The position numbers were made by a program, and so were the translations under genes. This document shows positions 47,911-59,370 of a DNA stretch of 64,000 bases, piece by piece (positions within the stretch are counted from its first letter, which is position 1; each line of letters opens with the position of its first letter). The DNA is from Jaltomata sinuosa (taxonomy: Eukaryota > Streptophyta > Magnoliopsida > Solanales > Solanaceae), in NCBI GenBank assembly GCA_003996215.1, contig QJPP01000309.1, positions 921,001 to 985,000 of the forward strand. Direction: 5' to 3'. The notes beneath the pieces are model-generated. The model saw only the letters and a program-made list of their open reading frames with translations. It was not told where the DNA came from and did no database searches.

Positions 47911-50900
47911 TCTGTAGGGCGGAATCAATGGCGATGAGAGTTATAGTAGGAAACTGTTCGAGGGTGGCTGGTAATACATATTCCACTGCAATGAGAGTCA
48001 TCGAGAAGAGCCACTACGTACCATAATTAATCTTGAACTCGTAGTTTGAGTGAAAATATTTCATAAGTAAAATGAAAATGAGTTTAGGCTCCTTAAATAT
48101 GAAGTTACTTTTGCATTAATACATGCACAAAGTAGGATATTGGAGGCCTCAAACTGTTGGCTTGTTTTTACAAGGAGAATATGACAAAAATGATCCCTTA
48201 TCTTTGAGTGTAGGTTCAAAATGGTCCCTTAAGTATGTATTTATCAGTTTTGGTCCTTTAAGTTTACCATAAGTTAACAAGAATGGTCCCTTAAATATGC
48301 ACTTAACAGTTTTAGTCCTTCAAGTTTTCCAAAAGTTAACACTTTTAGTCTCTCCTAAAATATTCATCGAACTATATCTATTAAATTTGACGAGAACTAT
48401 GAAAAAAGAATTTAATTATAAGACTAAAATGGTCACATCAAATCCCAAAATATGCAACACAAAAACTAGAAGACACTAACAAAATATTTAAAAAATAAGC
48501 AAAAATTACACCTAAAAAAATTATACCTGACTTTATAAATAATATTTAGAAATAACAGAAACTATTTAAAAATCACTACTAAAACAAGAGAAAAACCAAC
48601 GAATAAAAATCGAGGGACACTATTGGAAAGTCAAAGATTTTTCTAAATTTATTTTACGAAAATTGATGGACATGTCTATCTATTTTTTCTATGCAAAAGT
48701 GCATGTAAACTATAAGTTTTGTAAGAAAAAACTTACGGACGCTCGTCAGTTAATTTAGCGCAATAACTATGATTATTTTTTATTTTTGAAAACAAAATAG
48801 AGGAGTCCATCAGTTTATTTTATGAAACTTGATGGACGGTTGTTGTTTTTTAAAGCGCCAAACTATAGTTGTAGAATATAAATAAAAATAATGAAAATAT
48901 TTATTTTATAATAATATTTAAATAAAATTGAGTTTAGTATATTTACCTAGACAATAGACTCCCGGGTTTTGTGTTTTGAAATACTATTTTCGATGAGATA
49001 CTATTTTTGATATTATTAAATCAGTCAATTTTTTTCTTGATTTTATCCTATAATTGATAGACGTCCGTCGATTTTTTCTCTTAGTATTTTTTCTTTTTTA
49101 ATAGGGTGTATCTCTAAATGTGACTTCTTGCTAATCTTTTTTCACAATTCTCATCAAATTTAATAGATATAGTTCGATGAATATTTGGGCAAAGACTAAA
49201 AGTGTTAACTTTTGAAAAACTTGAAGGACCAAAACTTTTAAGTGCATATTTAAGGGACTATTCTTGTTAACTTATGATAAACTTAAAGGACCAAAACTAG
49301 TAAGTGCATACTTAAGGAGCCATTTTAAACCTACACTCAAATTGAGATAAGAAACCATTTTTGTCATTTTCTCTTTTTACAAGTGTCTTAATAAATATTT
49401 TTGTCACGTCCTATATACGCATTATTTAATTACTTATCCCACACCCCACTTGTGTATTAACAATACACATATATATTGATTTCGATAATTTAAAGATATC
49501 ATTATACACACGTGTAATGATATATAATAGTTCGATCATACAATACATGTACATATATACGTAGAGTTAAAGTTCAATGACTTTATTAGATAATTTCTAA
49601 TAGTTCAATCACCTTTTGAGATATTAACTCCACGTAAATATAAACATAGAAATCAACTCTTAACAAGCCAAACAACATGACCTTGCACAAGACAAAACAC
49701 AAACGGTGATCTTCCAAGAATGCATAGTGAAAGGAGTTTAAATTATTTATGGAATATTCGATTGATCGGAATTGGAGTAAAATCGAAATATGTCTATCAT
49801 TGGACAGTAGGCCACTATATATATCTTAGACAGATTGATAAATTGGTCACCATGGGTTTGATTGATCTGGTACATACATGAATGCAAATTAATTCAATTG
49901 ATTATTTTGAGTGGAATCTGTATGGCCAAGGCGTACATCCGGCGGAGGCTGAGCCGCTGACCACGGACACAAGTCCTTCTCTATCTTTGGGCCACGAGTT
50001 CCCACCTTTTTCTTGATAATGATCATTTTGTGATTTCAGTATCAAGCTGGGATCTTAGCTTACTGAGCATACCTTTGAGTTGAGCATTCTCTTTTGAGTA
50101 CTCTCCGTCTATCATAAATGCCACGCGTTCACCCAGTATTTTGCCATGTACACAAGCTATTTTTTGGCCCAATAACGTTCGTCCATTAGTTTTGCACAAA
50201 ATTGAAGTTGAAGAGTATAAATGAAAAAAATGAATGTCCTAGATCAAAGAACATAAATAGTCTAGTGTTAGGAATCACATCGGTGAAATGAAGCAACTAA
50301 GTATTGAACCTAAGCTCTGAGCAGTGAATTTAATTACATTGACATTTATGATTATTAACTAAATTAATTAGCTTTTAATGGTTAAATTTAAAACAAAAAA
50401 ACTGATGTCAAGGCAAGAAATTCACATTTAGACATGAAACGTAATGGTTTAATATAATCTGGAGCTGATAATTTTTAGCAGTTTTATAATACTTGAAATT
50501 CATTAGAGATACTATAAATATTGTAATAAACAATATATGGAGGCCTCCAACTATATTCTTATTTTCATTTTCATTTTCATAAATCGTCTTAGTAAAGCTT
50601 TTCTTAATTGGATTGTAATTGATGCTATCACATCATTTAACTCTTTGAAAATATTTATGCATTAATATAAATAGCTTGTTGATTGTCAAAAAAATATATC
50701 GTTATTGTACATCATGTGTCCCGAAATCAATTTCAATCGTGCTATCTACTTGTCTTTACCCTGCTTGTAGATTTGTAATGTTGATCAACACCAATGCACG
50801 TTTTAGAGTTTTGCTCATGTTAAGATATTATTAATTTATACATGTATAAACATGTAATATAACGTGACTAAATTACAACAAATTATTTAATTGATCATGT

Positions 50901-51022
50901 ACATGAGTTAAATCGAAGCCGAATGGATATTGATTTGATGAATCAGTTTGAGGAAAATTCTAATCACTGATTAAAAGTGGCTCATCGATACCCAATGGCC
51001 CATCTAATGGATACAAATTTGA
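47911..51022. other. Intergenic part of block B
   Basis: Includes a B-only segment of about 154 bp (47941-48092), the MULE-type element at 48173-49373, sequence matching A 20454-22778, and the coding-like relic at about 49915-50215 (minus). The single GGCGGAGG at 49941-49948 is the empty site for the hAT-type element of copy A. Readable but untranslated repeat units of the repeat-protein gene extend from 51022 down to about 50890. Confidence 0.55.
48173..49373. mobile_element. 1201-bp MULE-type element with very long inverted repeats
   Basis: Ends start GAGAATATGACAAAAATG (left) and GAGAAAATGACAAAAATG (right, reverse-complemented). The inverted repeats extend about 240 bp each with indels, and within each arm a 'gtcccttaa...ttaac' module is repeated. 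A perfect 10-bp target duplication TTTTTACAAG lies at 48163-48172 and 49374-49383. Block A has the single site TTTTTACTAG at 20444-20453. No transposase ORF. Confidence 0.88.
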
Positions 51023-51898
51023 TTAATCAAGTAATTCAGTCAAATCGAAGCAAAATGGATATTGATTTGATTGATCAATTTGAGCAAAATCATGATCACT
51101 GATTAAGAGCGGCTCACTGACACCCAATGGATACAAATTTGATTTATCATGTACTTCAGTCAAATCGAAATCAAATGGATATTGATTTGAATTTGATCGA
51201 TCAGTTTGAGCAGAATCCTGATCATCCATTAAAAGTGGCTTAGCGACATCCAATGATCCACCCAATGGATACAAATTTGGTTTATCGAGTACTTCAGTCA
51301 AATCGAAGTCGAATGGATATTGATTTGATCGATCAGTTTGAGCAGAATCCTGGTCACCGGTTAAAAGTGGCTCACTGATATCCAATGAATACAAATCTGA
51401 TTTATCAGGTACATGAGTCAAATCGAAGTCAAATAAATATTGATTTGATCGATCCATTTGAGTGGAATCCTGATCACCTATTGGCTCATCCAATGGTAAC
51501 AAATTTGATTGATCTAGTACTTGAGTCAAATCGATGTCAAATGGATATTGATCTAATCGATCTGTTTGAGCAAAGTCTTGATCACCTATTAAAAGTGGCT
51601 CACTCAATGGTAACAAATTTGATTGATCTTGTACTTGAGTCGAATCGATACCAAATGGATAATGATTCAATCGATCCGTTTGAGTGGAATCCTGATCACA
51701 GGTTAAAAGTGGCTCACCCAATAGTAATGAATTTAATTGATCTAGTACTTGAGTCAAATCGATGCCAAATGAATATTGATTCGATCGATCAGTCCAAACA
51801 CCGCCCCCTAATAGTTTCCTGCTATAACTCCTTTCGCCATTCATTCCACAAACGAGAACACCCACAAGAGTAATAACCATAATTAATCTTGGACTCAT
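51023..51898 (-). CDS. Secreted tandem-repeat protein, unknown family (copy B, shortened)
   Basis: This is the 291-residue paralogue of 22779-23705, with the same signal peptide (MSPRLIMVITLVGVLVCG) and the same series of repeats. It carries six full repeats and a partial seventh ending F-D-L-T-E-L-L-D. The stop is TAA at 51023-51025, where copy A has AAA (lysine), so B lost the end of repeat 7. The TAG that ends copy A is also present further on (50960-50962), and another repeat is still readable after it. Repeat 3 is a little longer than in A (Q-Y-P-F-D-I kept). Many of the differences from A are amino-acid changes, but the frame is kept throughout. The solo LTR at 51973 separates the start codon from the ancestral upstream region. 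Confidence 0.62.
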   Translation of the reverse strand: MSPRLIMVITLVGVLVCGMNGERSYSRKLLGGGVWTDRSNQYSFGIDLTQVLDQLNSLLLGEPLLTCDQDSTQTDRLNHYPFGIDSTQVQDQSNLLPLSEPLLIGDQDFAQTDRLDQYPFDIDLTQVLDQSNLLPLDEPIGDQDSTQMDRSNQYLFDFDLTHVPDKSDLYSLDISEPLLTGDQDSAQTDRSNQYPFDFDLTEVLDKPNLYPLGGSLDVAKPLLMDDQDSAQTDRSNSNQYPFDFDLTEVHDKSNLYPLGVSEPLLISDHDFAQIDQSNQYPFCFDLTELLD

Positions 51899-51972
51899 AT
51901 TTTCACTGAAAATATTTTCAAAATGAAACAAAAAAAAATGGTAAATGTGTTTAGGAGCTATAATATGCTATG

Positions 51973-52301
51973 TGTTGTAAACAAATGTGTGGTAACACAA
52001 TGTTGTCATCTTGTATTGTGGATGTCCACACTATAACCTCATTGATGAATAGTAACCTTCCACCTCCATAACCTCCTCCATTATATCAATGGTTAATGTC
52101 ATATTAGTGATAACCTTTTGTATGCCTCTATAACACTATAAATAGAGGCATATTAGTTCATATTATGTACACTTGAAATACTTGAGAAACACTTTGATAT
52201 TTGGAAGAATAAGAAAGCTCTACACTCTCCTCTCTTCTCTTTATATTTCTTGTCTACTTTATTGCTTCATATTGTTAATCTTTTAACTTAGTTTTACAAC
52301 A
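51973..52301 (+). mobile_element. Solo LTR, 329 bp
   Basis: Begins TGTTGTAAACAAATG and ends GTTTTACAACA, with TG...CA termini and short inverted ends. Flanked by near-identical 5-bp sites CTATG (51968-51972) and CTGTG (52302-52306). A TATA-like 'ctataaatagagg' at 52137 and a CT-rich stretch fit an LTR read on the plus strand. No internal retroelement sequence is present, so it is a solo LTR, probably Copia-type. Block A lacks it, with 'acaccataaatttaaataag' at the corresponding place. Confidence 0.78.
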
Positions 52302-54027
52302 CTGTGAATATAAATAAGAGGAATTTTCGTTCATGTCTAATTACATATTAACAAATTAATTAGCATTTAATGGTTAACATTAAAAATGAAAAACTGATGT
52401 CAGGCAAGAAAAGTCACATTTTGACACGAAACGTAATGCATAATCTTGACCTGGTTGGTCGCAGCCATAGTTTGTTAATTAATACATCAATTTTAGAGTT
52501 CTTTTTATAATGATGAATTTGCATCATTTTATTTTCAGATTTAAGTACAAAATAAATAATAAATGTCATAAAAGGAGAATTTGAAAAAATGAAGTACGTC
52601 TGCTTGTTACCAAATTAGAAATGGAAGACGAAAAAAAGTAGATTCCAAGAGTTTTGACCAAGATCAACAAAATATGAGAAATTTTAAAAAAAATTATGAA
52701 AACATTTTCCTCAACACACCCCAAGAGTTCATTAGTTTTTAGTAGTAAAGGTGAAGTACAAAGTTCTAATTAATAAAATTACGATTGTAAATATTTATAT
52801 TACATAATGTATATCCAAGTCTTCACCCAATGAATCGAGTAATCAAACATCCGTTGGAAAAAAAACTATATAAAGAGTGTACACTAAATTGTGTTTATTT
52901 GTTAGCAAAGTAAATTTTATTTATAACTATGAGGATTGATTTTGTCATTTTAGTGTTTTTAATTCATGTATTAGTAATACATGTACTTCTATTCTATATT
53001 TGATCTCTCATAAGATAATACATAGATTTTTGCAATATTTTACAATCAAAGGTCTCTAATTAAATAAAAAATAAAAAAAATCAGACCTCTTTAAAACAAT
53101 CTCATTTGGTTTTGGAATTTTTTTTTTGCTTTTATAGCGATTGACTACTATACACATATAAAAAATTGATGTTGTAATAATATTTGTTGCTATAGGCAAA
53201 AATTATTCAGTAAAACATTTTTTTTTTCATTTCTTAATACTATTGTCATAAATGGTGTATTAAAGTTTTACAATATTTGGTCAAAATTTATAAATTTATT
53301 ATTGGTAATCTTAGAGATTCTGTTTATATAAAAGAGTAATTTACAAAGAACTAATGTTATAAGATGAATGTTATTGTTATAGGTAAAAAATTGTTATAAA
53401 AAGATAAAATGTAATATAAAAAATTGATTCCAAGAAAATTGTATTTTATGTAAGGTGACTTGTAATACTTACATTTTAATCAAATTTAAAAACAGTTTTT
53501 ATAAGTTGGACTTTTTTCCCAACATCAGTAAGACGGGGTAGTAAATATTTACCCACACTGGATGTTTACACCAAATCAATATAATTTACTATGATTAAGT
53601 GATTTAATAAAATAATTATATACATTAATAAATTAGTAAGTGATAATTCTATATATTCAAATAAATATCGTGCAATTTATTGATTTGGTGTTAATACCTG
53701 TGAATAAATTTTTAACGTAAGATAGGCTCACCTCATCATAACTATGAGGATAAGATTAGATTATCAAATTCAATAAATTTATTCATGGATTTGTGTAAAT
53801 TGCCATTAGATGCTTTCTTCAATATGAACTAATCCATGTAATAATTGAAACTAACTAGTCAACCTAAAATTCGAACTTACAACACTCACTTAATCACTAA
53901 GGAAAACTTCATTAATGTTGGACTAGACCACAATTAATTAGTCACAAGATTTGTGTCTACACTTATCTTCATATATAAATTAAATTCGTGAGATTTGTGA
54001 AACTCCAACATAGAAAAAATAATAATC
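52302..54027. other. Upstream region of the second protease gene
   Basis: Homology to block A ends at about 52812. The rest is AT-rich with no gene. The last 60 bases hold the probable core promoter of the gene at 54028. Confidence 0.45.
53972..53979 (+). promoter_or_regulatory. TATA box for the gene at 54028
   Basis: TATATAAA lies 49 bp before the start codon. A start about 30 bp downstream would leave a leader of roughly 20-25 nt, short but seen in plants. Confidence 0.5.
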
Positions 54028-55344
54028 ATGAAACTCCATTATTTCATCTTACTCTATCTTGCAACATCAATATCAACTCTTTCTCATTATGCAAAATCTG
54101 AAAATGAAGGTTTTAGCATTGAACTCATTCACCGCGATTCACCAAAATCACCATTTTATAACCCCGCCTTAAATCAAAGGCAACTAATGTACAACGCGTT
54201 ACAACAATCCATCAATCGGGCAAGTTTCTTGTTATCAAATTCTCAATTATCAACTTCTATAATTCCTGATATAAACGGAGTATATCTCACAAAAATTTCA
54301 ATTGGCACAAAACCAAGTCCCAAACTAGCTGTTGTTGACACTGGTAGTGATCTTATATGGATACAATGCGAGCCATGTATCCATTGCTACCAACAAAAAA
54401 ACCCATTTTTTAATCCACAAAATTCTTCCACATACAAATCAATTCCTTGCAACTCAACTCGATGCACAAATCTCCCCGGTAGCTCTTGTGATCCCAAGAA
54501 AAAGACGTGTTTATATTTTGCAGGATATAACGATCAATCGTTCAGTTATGGTGATCTAGCAAGTGAGACATTCACATTTGATGATTCAACGAATATTAAT
54601 CGTGGAAAGAGATTGTCCCTCTCCAACATAACTTTTGGTTGTGGTAGGAGAAATAATATCACTATAGGTGATGTTGAATTAACTGGAATTATTGGTCTTG
54701 GAGCTTCATCTTTTTCACTTGTGTCCCAAATTAAATCTACAGTTGGACATATATTTTCATACTGTTTAGTCCCATTCTACCAATTGAATGTGTCTAGCAG
54801 ATTGAATTTTGGAGAAAAAGCTTTAGTTTCTTCAAGTAAGAATGTTGTTTCAACCCCATTATTCCTAAAACCTCCAAAAGTTTATTATTTCTTGAAGTTA
54901 TTGGGAATTGCCATAGGGAACAAAACAATTCGATTTCATAACACATCACAAAATGTTCACGAGGGGAACATCGCGATAGACTCAGGGACCACAATTTCTT
55001 TTTTACCAACAGAATTGTATTCGGAGATGAAGACAATAATGGAGAGCGAAATAAAACTGAAGCCCCTAACAAGCAACGCGACACAATTTTTAAAGTTGTG
55101 TTATCGAGGCTTGCGTGTTTCGGATGTTCCATCGGTAATATTTCAATTTCAAAATGCAAAGGACATGAAGTTGGAGGCAATAAATACTTTTGTTAATATT
55201 GGAGATGGCATTGTTTGCTTTGCTTTTGCACCAACAAAACATGTGCCTATATTTGGGAATGTAGCACAAACAAATTTCTTTGTAGCCTATGATCTTGACA
55301 AGATGACTGTTTCTTTTAAACCTACAGATTGTGCCAAATTGTAA
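54028..55344 (+). CDS. CDR1-like secreted aspartic protease
   Basis: This is a 438-residue, single-exon A1-family protease of the CDR1-like group, a tandem relative of 46100-47404 but not part of the recent duplication. Residues 1-24 are a signal peptide (FILLYLATSISTLSHYAKS). The prodomain hallmark FSIELIHRDSPKSPFYNPAL follows. The catalytic motifs are D-T-G-S at 104-107 and D-S-G-T at 318-321. The flap region reads FSYGDLASE, and the cysteine-rich insert (CEPCIHCYQQ, CNSTRC) is present. It ends typically in SFKPTDCAKL. N-glycosylation sequons such as NSS, NIT and NVS fit a secreted protein. No lesion is visible. Its substrate is unknown; an apoplastic role is inferred from the family. Confidence 0.92.
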   Translation: MKLHYFILLYLATSISTLSHYAKSENEGFSIELIHRDSPKSPFYNPALNQRQLMYNALQQSINRASFLLSNSQLSTSIIPDINGVYLTKISIGTKPSPKLAVVDTGSDLIWIQCEPCIHCYQQKNPFFNPQNSSTYKSIPCNSTRCTNLPGSSCDPKKKTCLYFAGYNDQSFSYGDLASETFTFDDSTNINRGKRLSLSNITFGCGRRNNITIGDVELTGIIGLGASSFSLVSQIKSTVGHIFSYCLVPFYQLNVSSRLNFGEKALVSSSKNVVSTPLFLKPPKVYYFLKLLGIAIGNKTIRFHNTSQNVHEGNIAIDSGTTISFLPTELYSEMKTIMESEIKLKPLTSNATQFLKLCYRGLRVSDVPSVIFQFQNAKDMKLEAINTFVNIGDGIVCFAFAPTKHVPIFGNVAQTNFFVAYDLDKMTVSFKPTDCAKL

Positions 55345-55364
55345 CAAGGTTTATATATAATCGT

Positions 55365-55985
55365 CACCAGGGAGAAACTTCCCAATTGACACCTCCCCTT
55401 GTATCCAATTTACAAAATTGGCTCATGATGTTCTTTTCAGTTTCCATATATATATGTTGTTTTTCAGTTTACTGTCTCAAGGGAGCACTTCCCAATTGAC
55501 ACCTCCCCTTGGATATGTCGCGTCAACTCATCCATCACCAAGGCAAATAAAAATGGGCTAGAGTTGATCCCTGGTGCAATCCCTTCACGATTGGGAAGTG
55601 CTCTATGTCTCCTCCCACTGTCCTCACCTAGGTCTTGGATCCATCGTATATGTCCTTAATCGGCAGCCTATATAAGTTATAGGTCAATGAACATCATATA
55701 TAAGTATCTTTTTCTCTCCCTATGCTACTCCAGCAATCTCCTCATGAGGTGAATGACTTCTGTAGTTGAAACCCTCCCCATGAATCCAAATTGGTTTTTG
55801 GTAATAGACACATCTCTCCTCACCCTCATCTCCATCAGCCTTTCCCAAACTTTCATAGTATATGTAATTGGCATCTTGATATCCCTCTAATTATTGCAAT
55901 TGTGAATATCACTCTTGTTCTTATTTAATGACTCTAGCTCCATTCTTCGAACATTTTTTATGTCCTAAGATTTGACGTTAAACAA
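55365..55985 (-). mobile_element. RTE-type LINE reverse-transcriptase fragment
   Basis: The minus strand encodes decayed RTE reverse transcriptase: NKSDIHNCNN, then VWERLMEMRVRRDVSITKNQ, FGFMGRVSTTEVIHLMRRLL and, with stops, MFIDL and a GLHQGSTL-like segment read as GLHQGSTLAHFYLPW. A 33-bp string 'acttcccaattgacacctcc' occurs at 55379 and again at 55487, so the fragment's end is duplicated. It starts about 20 bp after the protease stop codon and may supply that gene's 3' UTR. Confidence 0.82.
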
Positions 55986-56700
55986 TTCAGTTAGCCACTC
56001 TATATATGATCTATTTTACCTGTGCATTTCTAAAATTTCACCGAAATCTCATCTAATATTAATTCGATCACCCTTTTCCTTCTCATCTTACAAAGAACCT
56101 CCTTAAGACCTAACAAAAAGAAAAGGAAAACAAAGAAAGGCACTCAAGCTTCCACGAAAGAGAGCACATGATCAGTCTTTAAATTTGAATTACACCAAAC
56201 TAAAAAAAGATTATAAGAGAGTTACGCACGCCAAAAATACAAGGACAAGTGGAGTTCGCTCTCCACATATATACAATTATACATTGGAAACTGACTAAAG
56301 AGAGAAATTTTGGCAGCTTTTAGAGTCCGTCCTAATTTATATGACTCAACATTCAACTAATTGCACTACATAGCTAGCCTTTTTATATCATGAGTGCCAA
56401 CGGATAATATTACACCAATTTGAAAAAATATATACATAAAATACTTAGTTTTATGCAAAAATCACGAGTTCACGTGCTTCGTATTTTACCTTTAAATTCG
56501 CCACTATTCCTCGCGCGGGTAATAGCAAGAGAGTGAAATTTAATTTAAGAAAAAATATTTTAAATGAATTTATTATTTAAAAACAATAATAAATATTTAT
56601 ATAATTATAAATTATCTTATTAAAGATAAAATAAAAATTAAATATAAAAAGATTCTAATTTTTTAAATAAATTGAAATTAAAAGAGTATTGCACCAACAT
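55986..56700. other. AT-rich intergenic DNA
   Basis: No gene. The last 100-200 bp may be LTR sequence belonging to the retrotransposon remnant to the right, because 'caccaaca' at its edge would be the start of an LTR (TGTTGGTG) read on the minus strand. Confidence 0.35.
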
Positions 56701-57640
56701 TCCCCCACTCATTTTAATATTGAAATAAGAGAGTATTTCACAAATTAGTTGAAGGTAGACTATTATGCATAATGAAGTGAAGGTGTGCTCTGCATTGAAC
56801 CTTCACTTAATAAAACAATAACCTTTACTCCAGAGTTAGTAGTGGTCTCAGACTTGAACTATGACTGCTTAAGGGAAATAAAGTATTACTGCTTACACAC
56901 AATAATCAAAGCATTGACATAAGCTTTTATAGCCAGCACATTACGGTCTTGTGCTATCCCGATTTTCATAAGTGTTTTTGAGAATAAGCTCAATTTTCAT
57001 AGGAAGCGGCCTACTTCCACACTTATATAGGTGAAATCTGTCAAGGGTGTTTCTGTAATTCAGACACCCCACTCATAAAAGACACAGACTTTCATTAAGA
57101 GTTTTTAAAACTCAACCTCCACAAATCATTACAGAAAGATGCACTCACACCATAGGGAGGGATAAAATAATAGTGCATTTCACAACAAGTCATCATATGA
57201 TTCGTTTTTCCCATTGAACCTGGTTATAGGATCTCTAGTCCCCAGGTTAGGTTTCCTCATATATGACTTAGTAAATTTTTGAGCTTCAATCCATCCCCAT
57301 CGATGTGCTTCAGACCCTTTTCTTACTAAGGCCTAAATCTGCAAGATTATCACAATATTTAACACAATTAATATTATGGTATACCACTAATCAATATGAT
57401 CTTACAATATTGTGTTTTTCTCCTTATGGTCTGAATTTACCATTATAATAATGACTTACACTCACCAATAAAATTTGTTGCTATCACATGACTCAAAAAT
57501 TGAGAAATTAATTTCTCAAAATAAAGTGATTGATTACCGGACAACTAGACATTCACAATTCATTCCCTAAACATGCAACTCATACACTACTTCAAAATAG
57601 TACGTGAACATATAATGCATAGTAGAAATCAATAACCATC
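56701..57640 (-). mobile_element. LTR-retrotransposon 3' non-coding remnant
   Basis: On the minus strand the segment ends in a purine-rich tract 'gagtgggggaa' directly before TGTTGGTG, the usual polypurine tract and LTR start. Upstream of it lies non-coding sequence. No pol domain is visible, so the class (probably Copia) is uncertain. Confidence 0.45.
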
Positions 57641-58688
57641 ACCTACCGCGAAATATTCCAAGCTCTACTCAACCGGAGCTTTCCCATTTTTCGAAGTTCT
57701 TGCCGGTTCTTGGTCTAAAACAACACACAATAACCAAAAATCAATCCTTATGACCTACTAGTTACCCGGATTATGCAAAAATCCCAAATCCCAGGCCAAT
57801 TATGATCATTCCACCCTTTTCCTGGGCTTTTCCACCATTAATTCACCTATTCCTACAATTTTTATGGATACATTTAGAGAATTAAGGTCACATGATCATA
57901 ATCTAATGAAATTAACAACACCCAAGAACTTCTACAGCCTTGAATCCATTTTCTCCTCGGATTCTACCATCCTAGGTCATTCCAAATCTTTTCCGGAGTC
58001 CACCCTAGCAGTTCTATAGCGTAGGAAAGATAGTATGGAGTTTGGGGAGTAGAATTCTTACCTTTAGGATGAAAAATGGTGGAAAACTGATTAGGTTCGC
58101 CCAAAATCGCCTTGCCCTTCTCCCAAAACGTTCTTGATGAAAATTGAACGTTTTGGAAAAGTTTTCTGCATAAAAACTCAATTGATCCGCTATAATGATC
58201 CGCTCCATTATAGCGGTACTGCCGGAGCAGAGTCGACCGCTATGGCGGAGACTGACCGATGTTGACTTCCGCTATAGCGGTATTTTTTCCACTACGGCGG
58301 AGGTCGCTATGGCGGTGTGTCAAGCGCTACGGCAGTTGATACGGGGCAGAAAGTCGTAAAGTCCCCCAAATTGGTTCATTTTACAACACACTCGATTTTC
58401 TGATATTCTGAAACAACCCCTTCACGTCAACTTCGATACCGAGAGTTCTACTTACCCGAATTCGATTCCGAAAAGTCCTTCGAACTCCTTTATGTCTTAG
58501 CTAAACGAAAAACTAGCTCAAAACTAGACACGTTATCCAATCCTTACCCGAATTATTCTAGATCATACCTCGCTCCAAAATCGACCGAGACTAGCCTAGC
58601 CCAGAATTTTCAACTCCCAAATCTGAAAGTTTTCTGACTTGAAACTTGTAATGAAAGTCTATCCGTAACAACGAACTCAGTCGTTACA
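57641..58688 (-). mobile_element. LTR fragment, probably Gypsy type
   Basis: The minus strand begins TGTAACGACTGAGTTCGTTG at 58688, a start typical of a common nightshade Gypsy LTR group. The segment is GC-richer than its surroundings. It holds repeated short palindromes 'ccgctatagcgg' and variants (58190-58340), also typical of that group. No internal coding region is present. The left boundary is approximate. Confidence 0.5.
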
Positions 58689-59165
58689 AAGAGAGAGACG
58701 GGGAACTCAATTTTCTTTTCTTTCTCACACGTAGTATAGAAATAGATATTGCACAGATAGATACAAAAACATTCACGGTGACATCACAAAAGGAGAATCT
58801 CTGTTCGTTCCTTCCATTCACAAATAAAAATATACAATCAATCAAATAAGGTAGACAACTATACAAATAAAATACAAAATAGATTTATACAGATGAATTA
58901 AAAGATATATATATTGAAAATCAGGGGACCAAGGAAAGAACAGAATATGAGAATCAGAATTGAAGAGGTAGATCCGACGCTTCTGTTCCTTTGGGTGCCT
59001 AAACCTGATGATCCCCGCTTCAATGCCATGTCCTGTTTTCGAAAACAAGAGTCAATAAACCAACAGAGAGTACTATGAATGGCCACGAAATAAGAAACAC
59101 CAGTACAAGTTAACACATAGCACATATACATCATAAATTGCTAACAAAGACATAAAAATAAGCAC
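58689..59165. other. Intergenic DNA
   Basis: No gene. Several overlapping short minus-strand ORFs have no recognisable content. Confidence 0.4.
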
Positions 59166-59198
<33 letters not shown>

Positions 59199-59370
59199 GC
59201 CCGGTGCACTAAAGCTCCCGCTACGCGCAGGGTCCGGGGAAGGGCCCGACCACAAGGGTCTATTGTACGCAGCCTTACCTTGCATTTCTGCCAGAGGCTG
59301 TTTCCAAGGCTTGAACCCGTGACCTTCTGGTCACATGACAGCAACTTTACCAGTTACTCCAAGGCTCCCC
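59166..59370 (-). mobile_element. Au-type SINE, full length
   Basis: Read on the minus strand it starts 'ggggagccttggagtaact', with an A-box-like 'tggagtaactgg' and a B-box-like 'gggttcaagcc', the internal Pol III promoter of a tRNA-derived SINE. The body has 'ggtaaggctgcgtacaatag' and 'tttagtgcaccgggctgccc', and it ends in a run of 28 T (28 A on the plus strand, 59166-59193). Target duplications are not evident. Open frames across it are not genes. Confidence 0.88.

Larger units (their letters stand above)
44745..52812 (+). repeat. Segmental duplication, copy B
   Basis: Collinear with 9150-24396. Starting at 'ctttgcctataaaacc' it holds the end of augmin intron 8, a deleted remnant of the last exon, the intact protease (46100), the hairpin remnant, the coding-like relic, and repeat-protein copy B. 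It contains a 1201-bp MULE-type element (48173-49373) and a 329-bp solo LTR (51973-52301) not present in A. The left edge abuts the end of a decayed foldback MITE. Confidence 0.85.

Noticed and set aside
59073..59344. Minus-strand ORFs across the poly-A run
   Set aside because: They are translated Au SINE and its tail, not protein genes.
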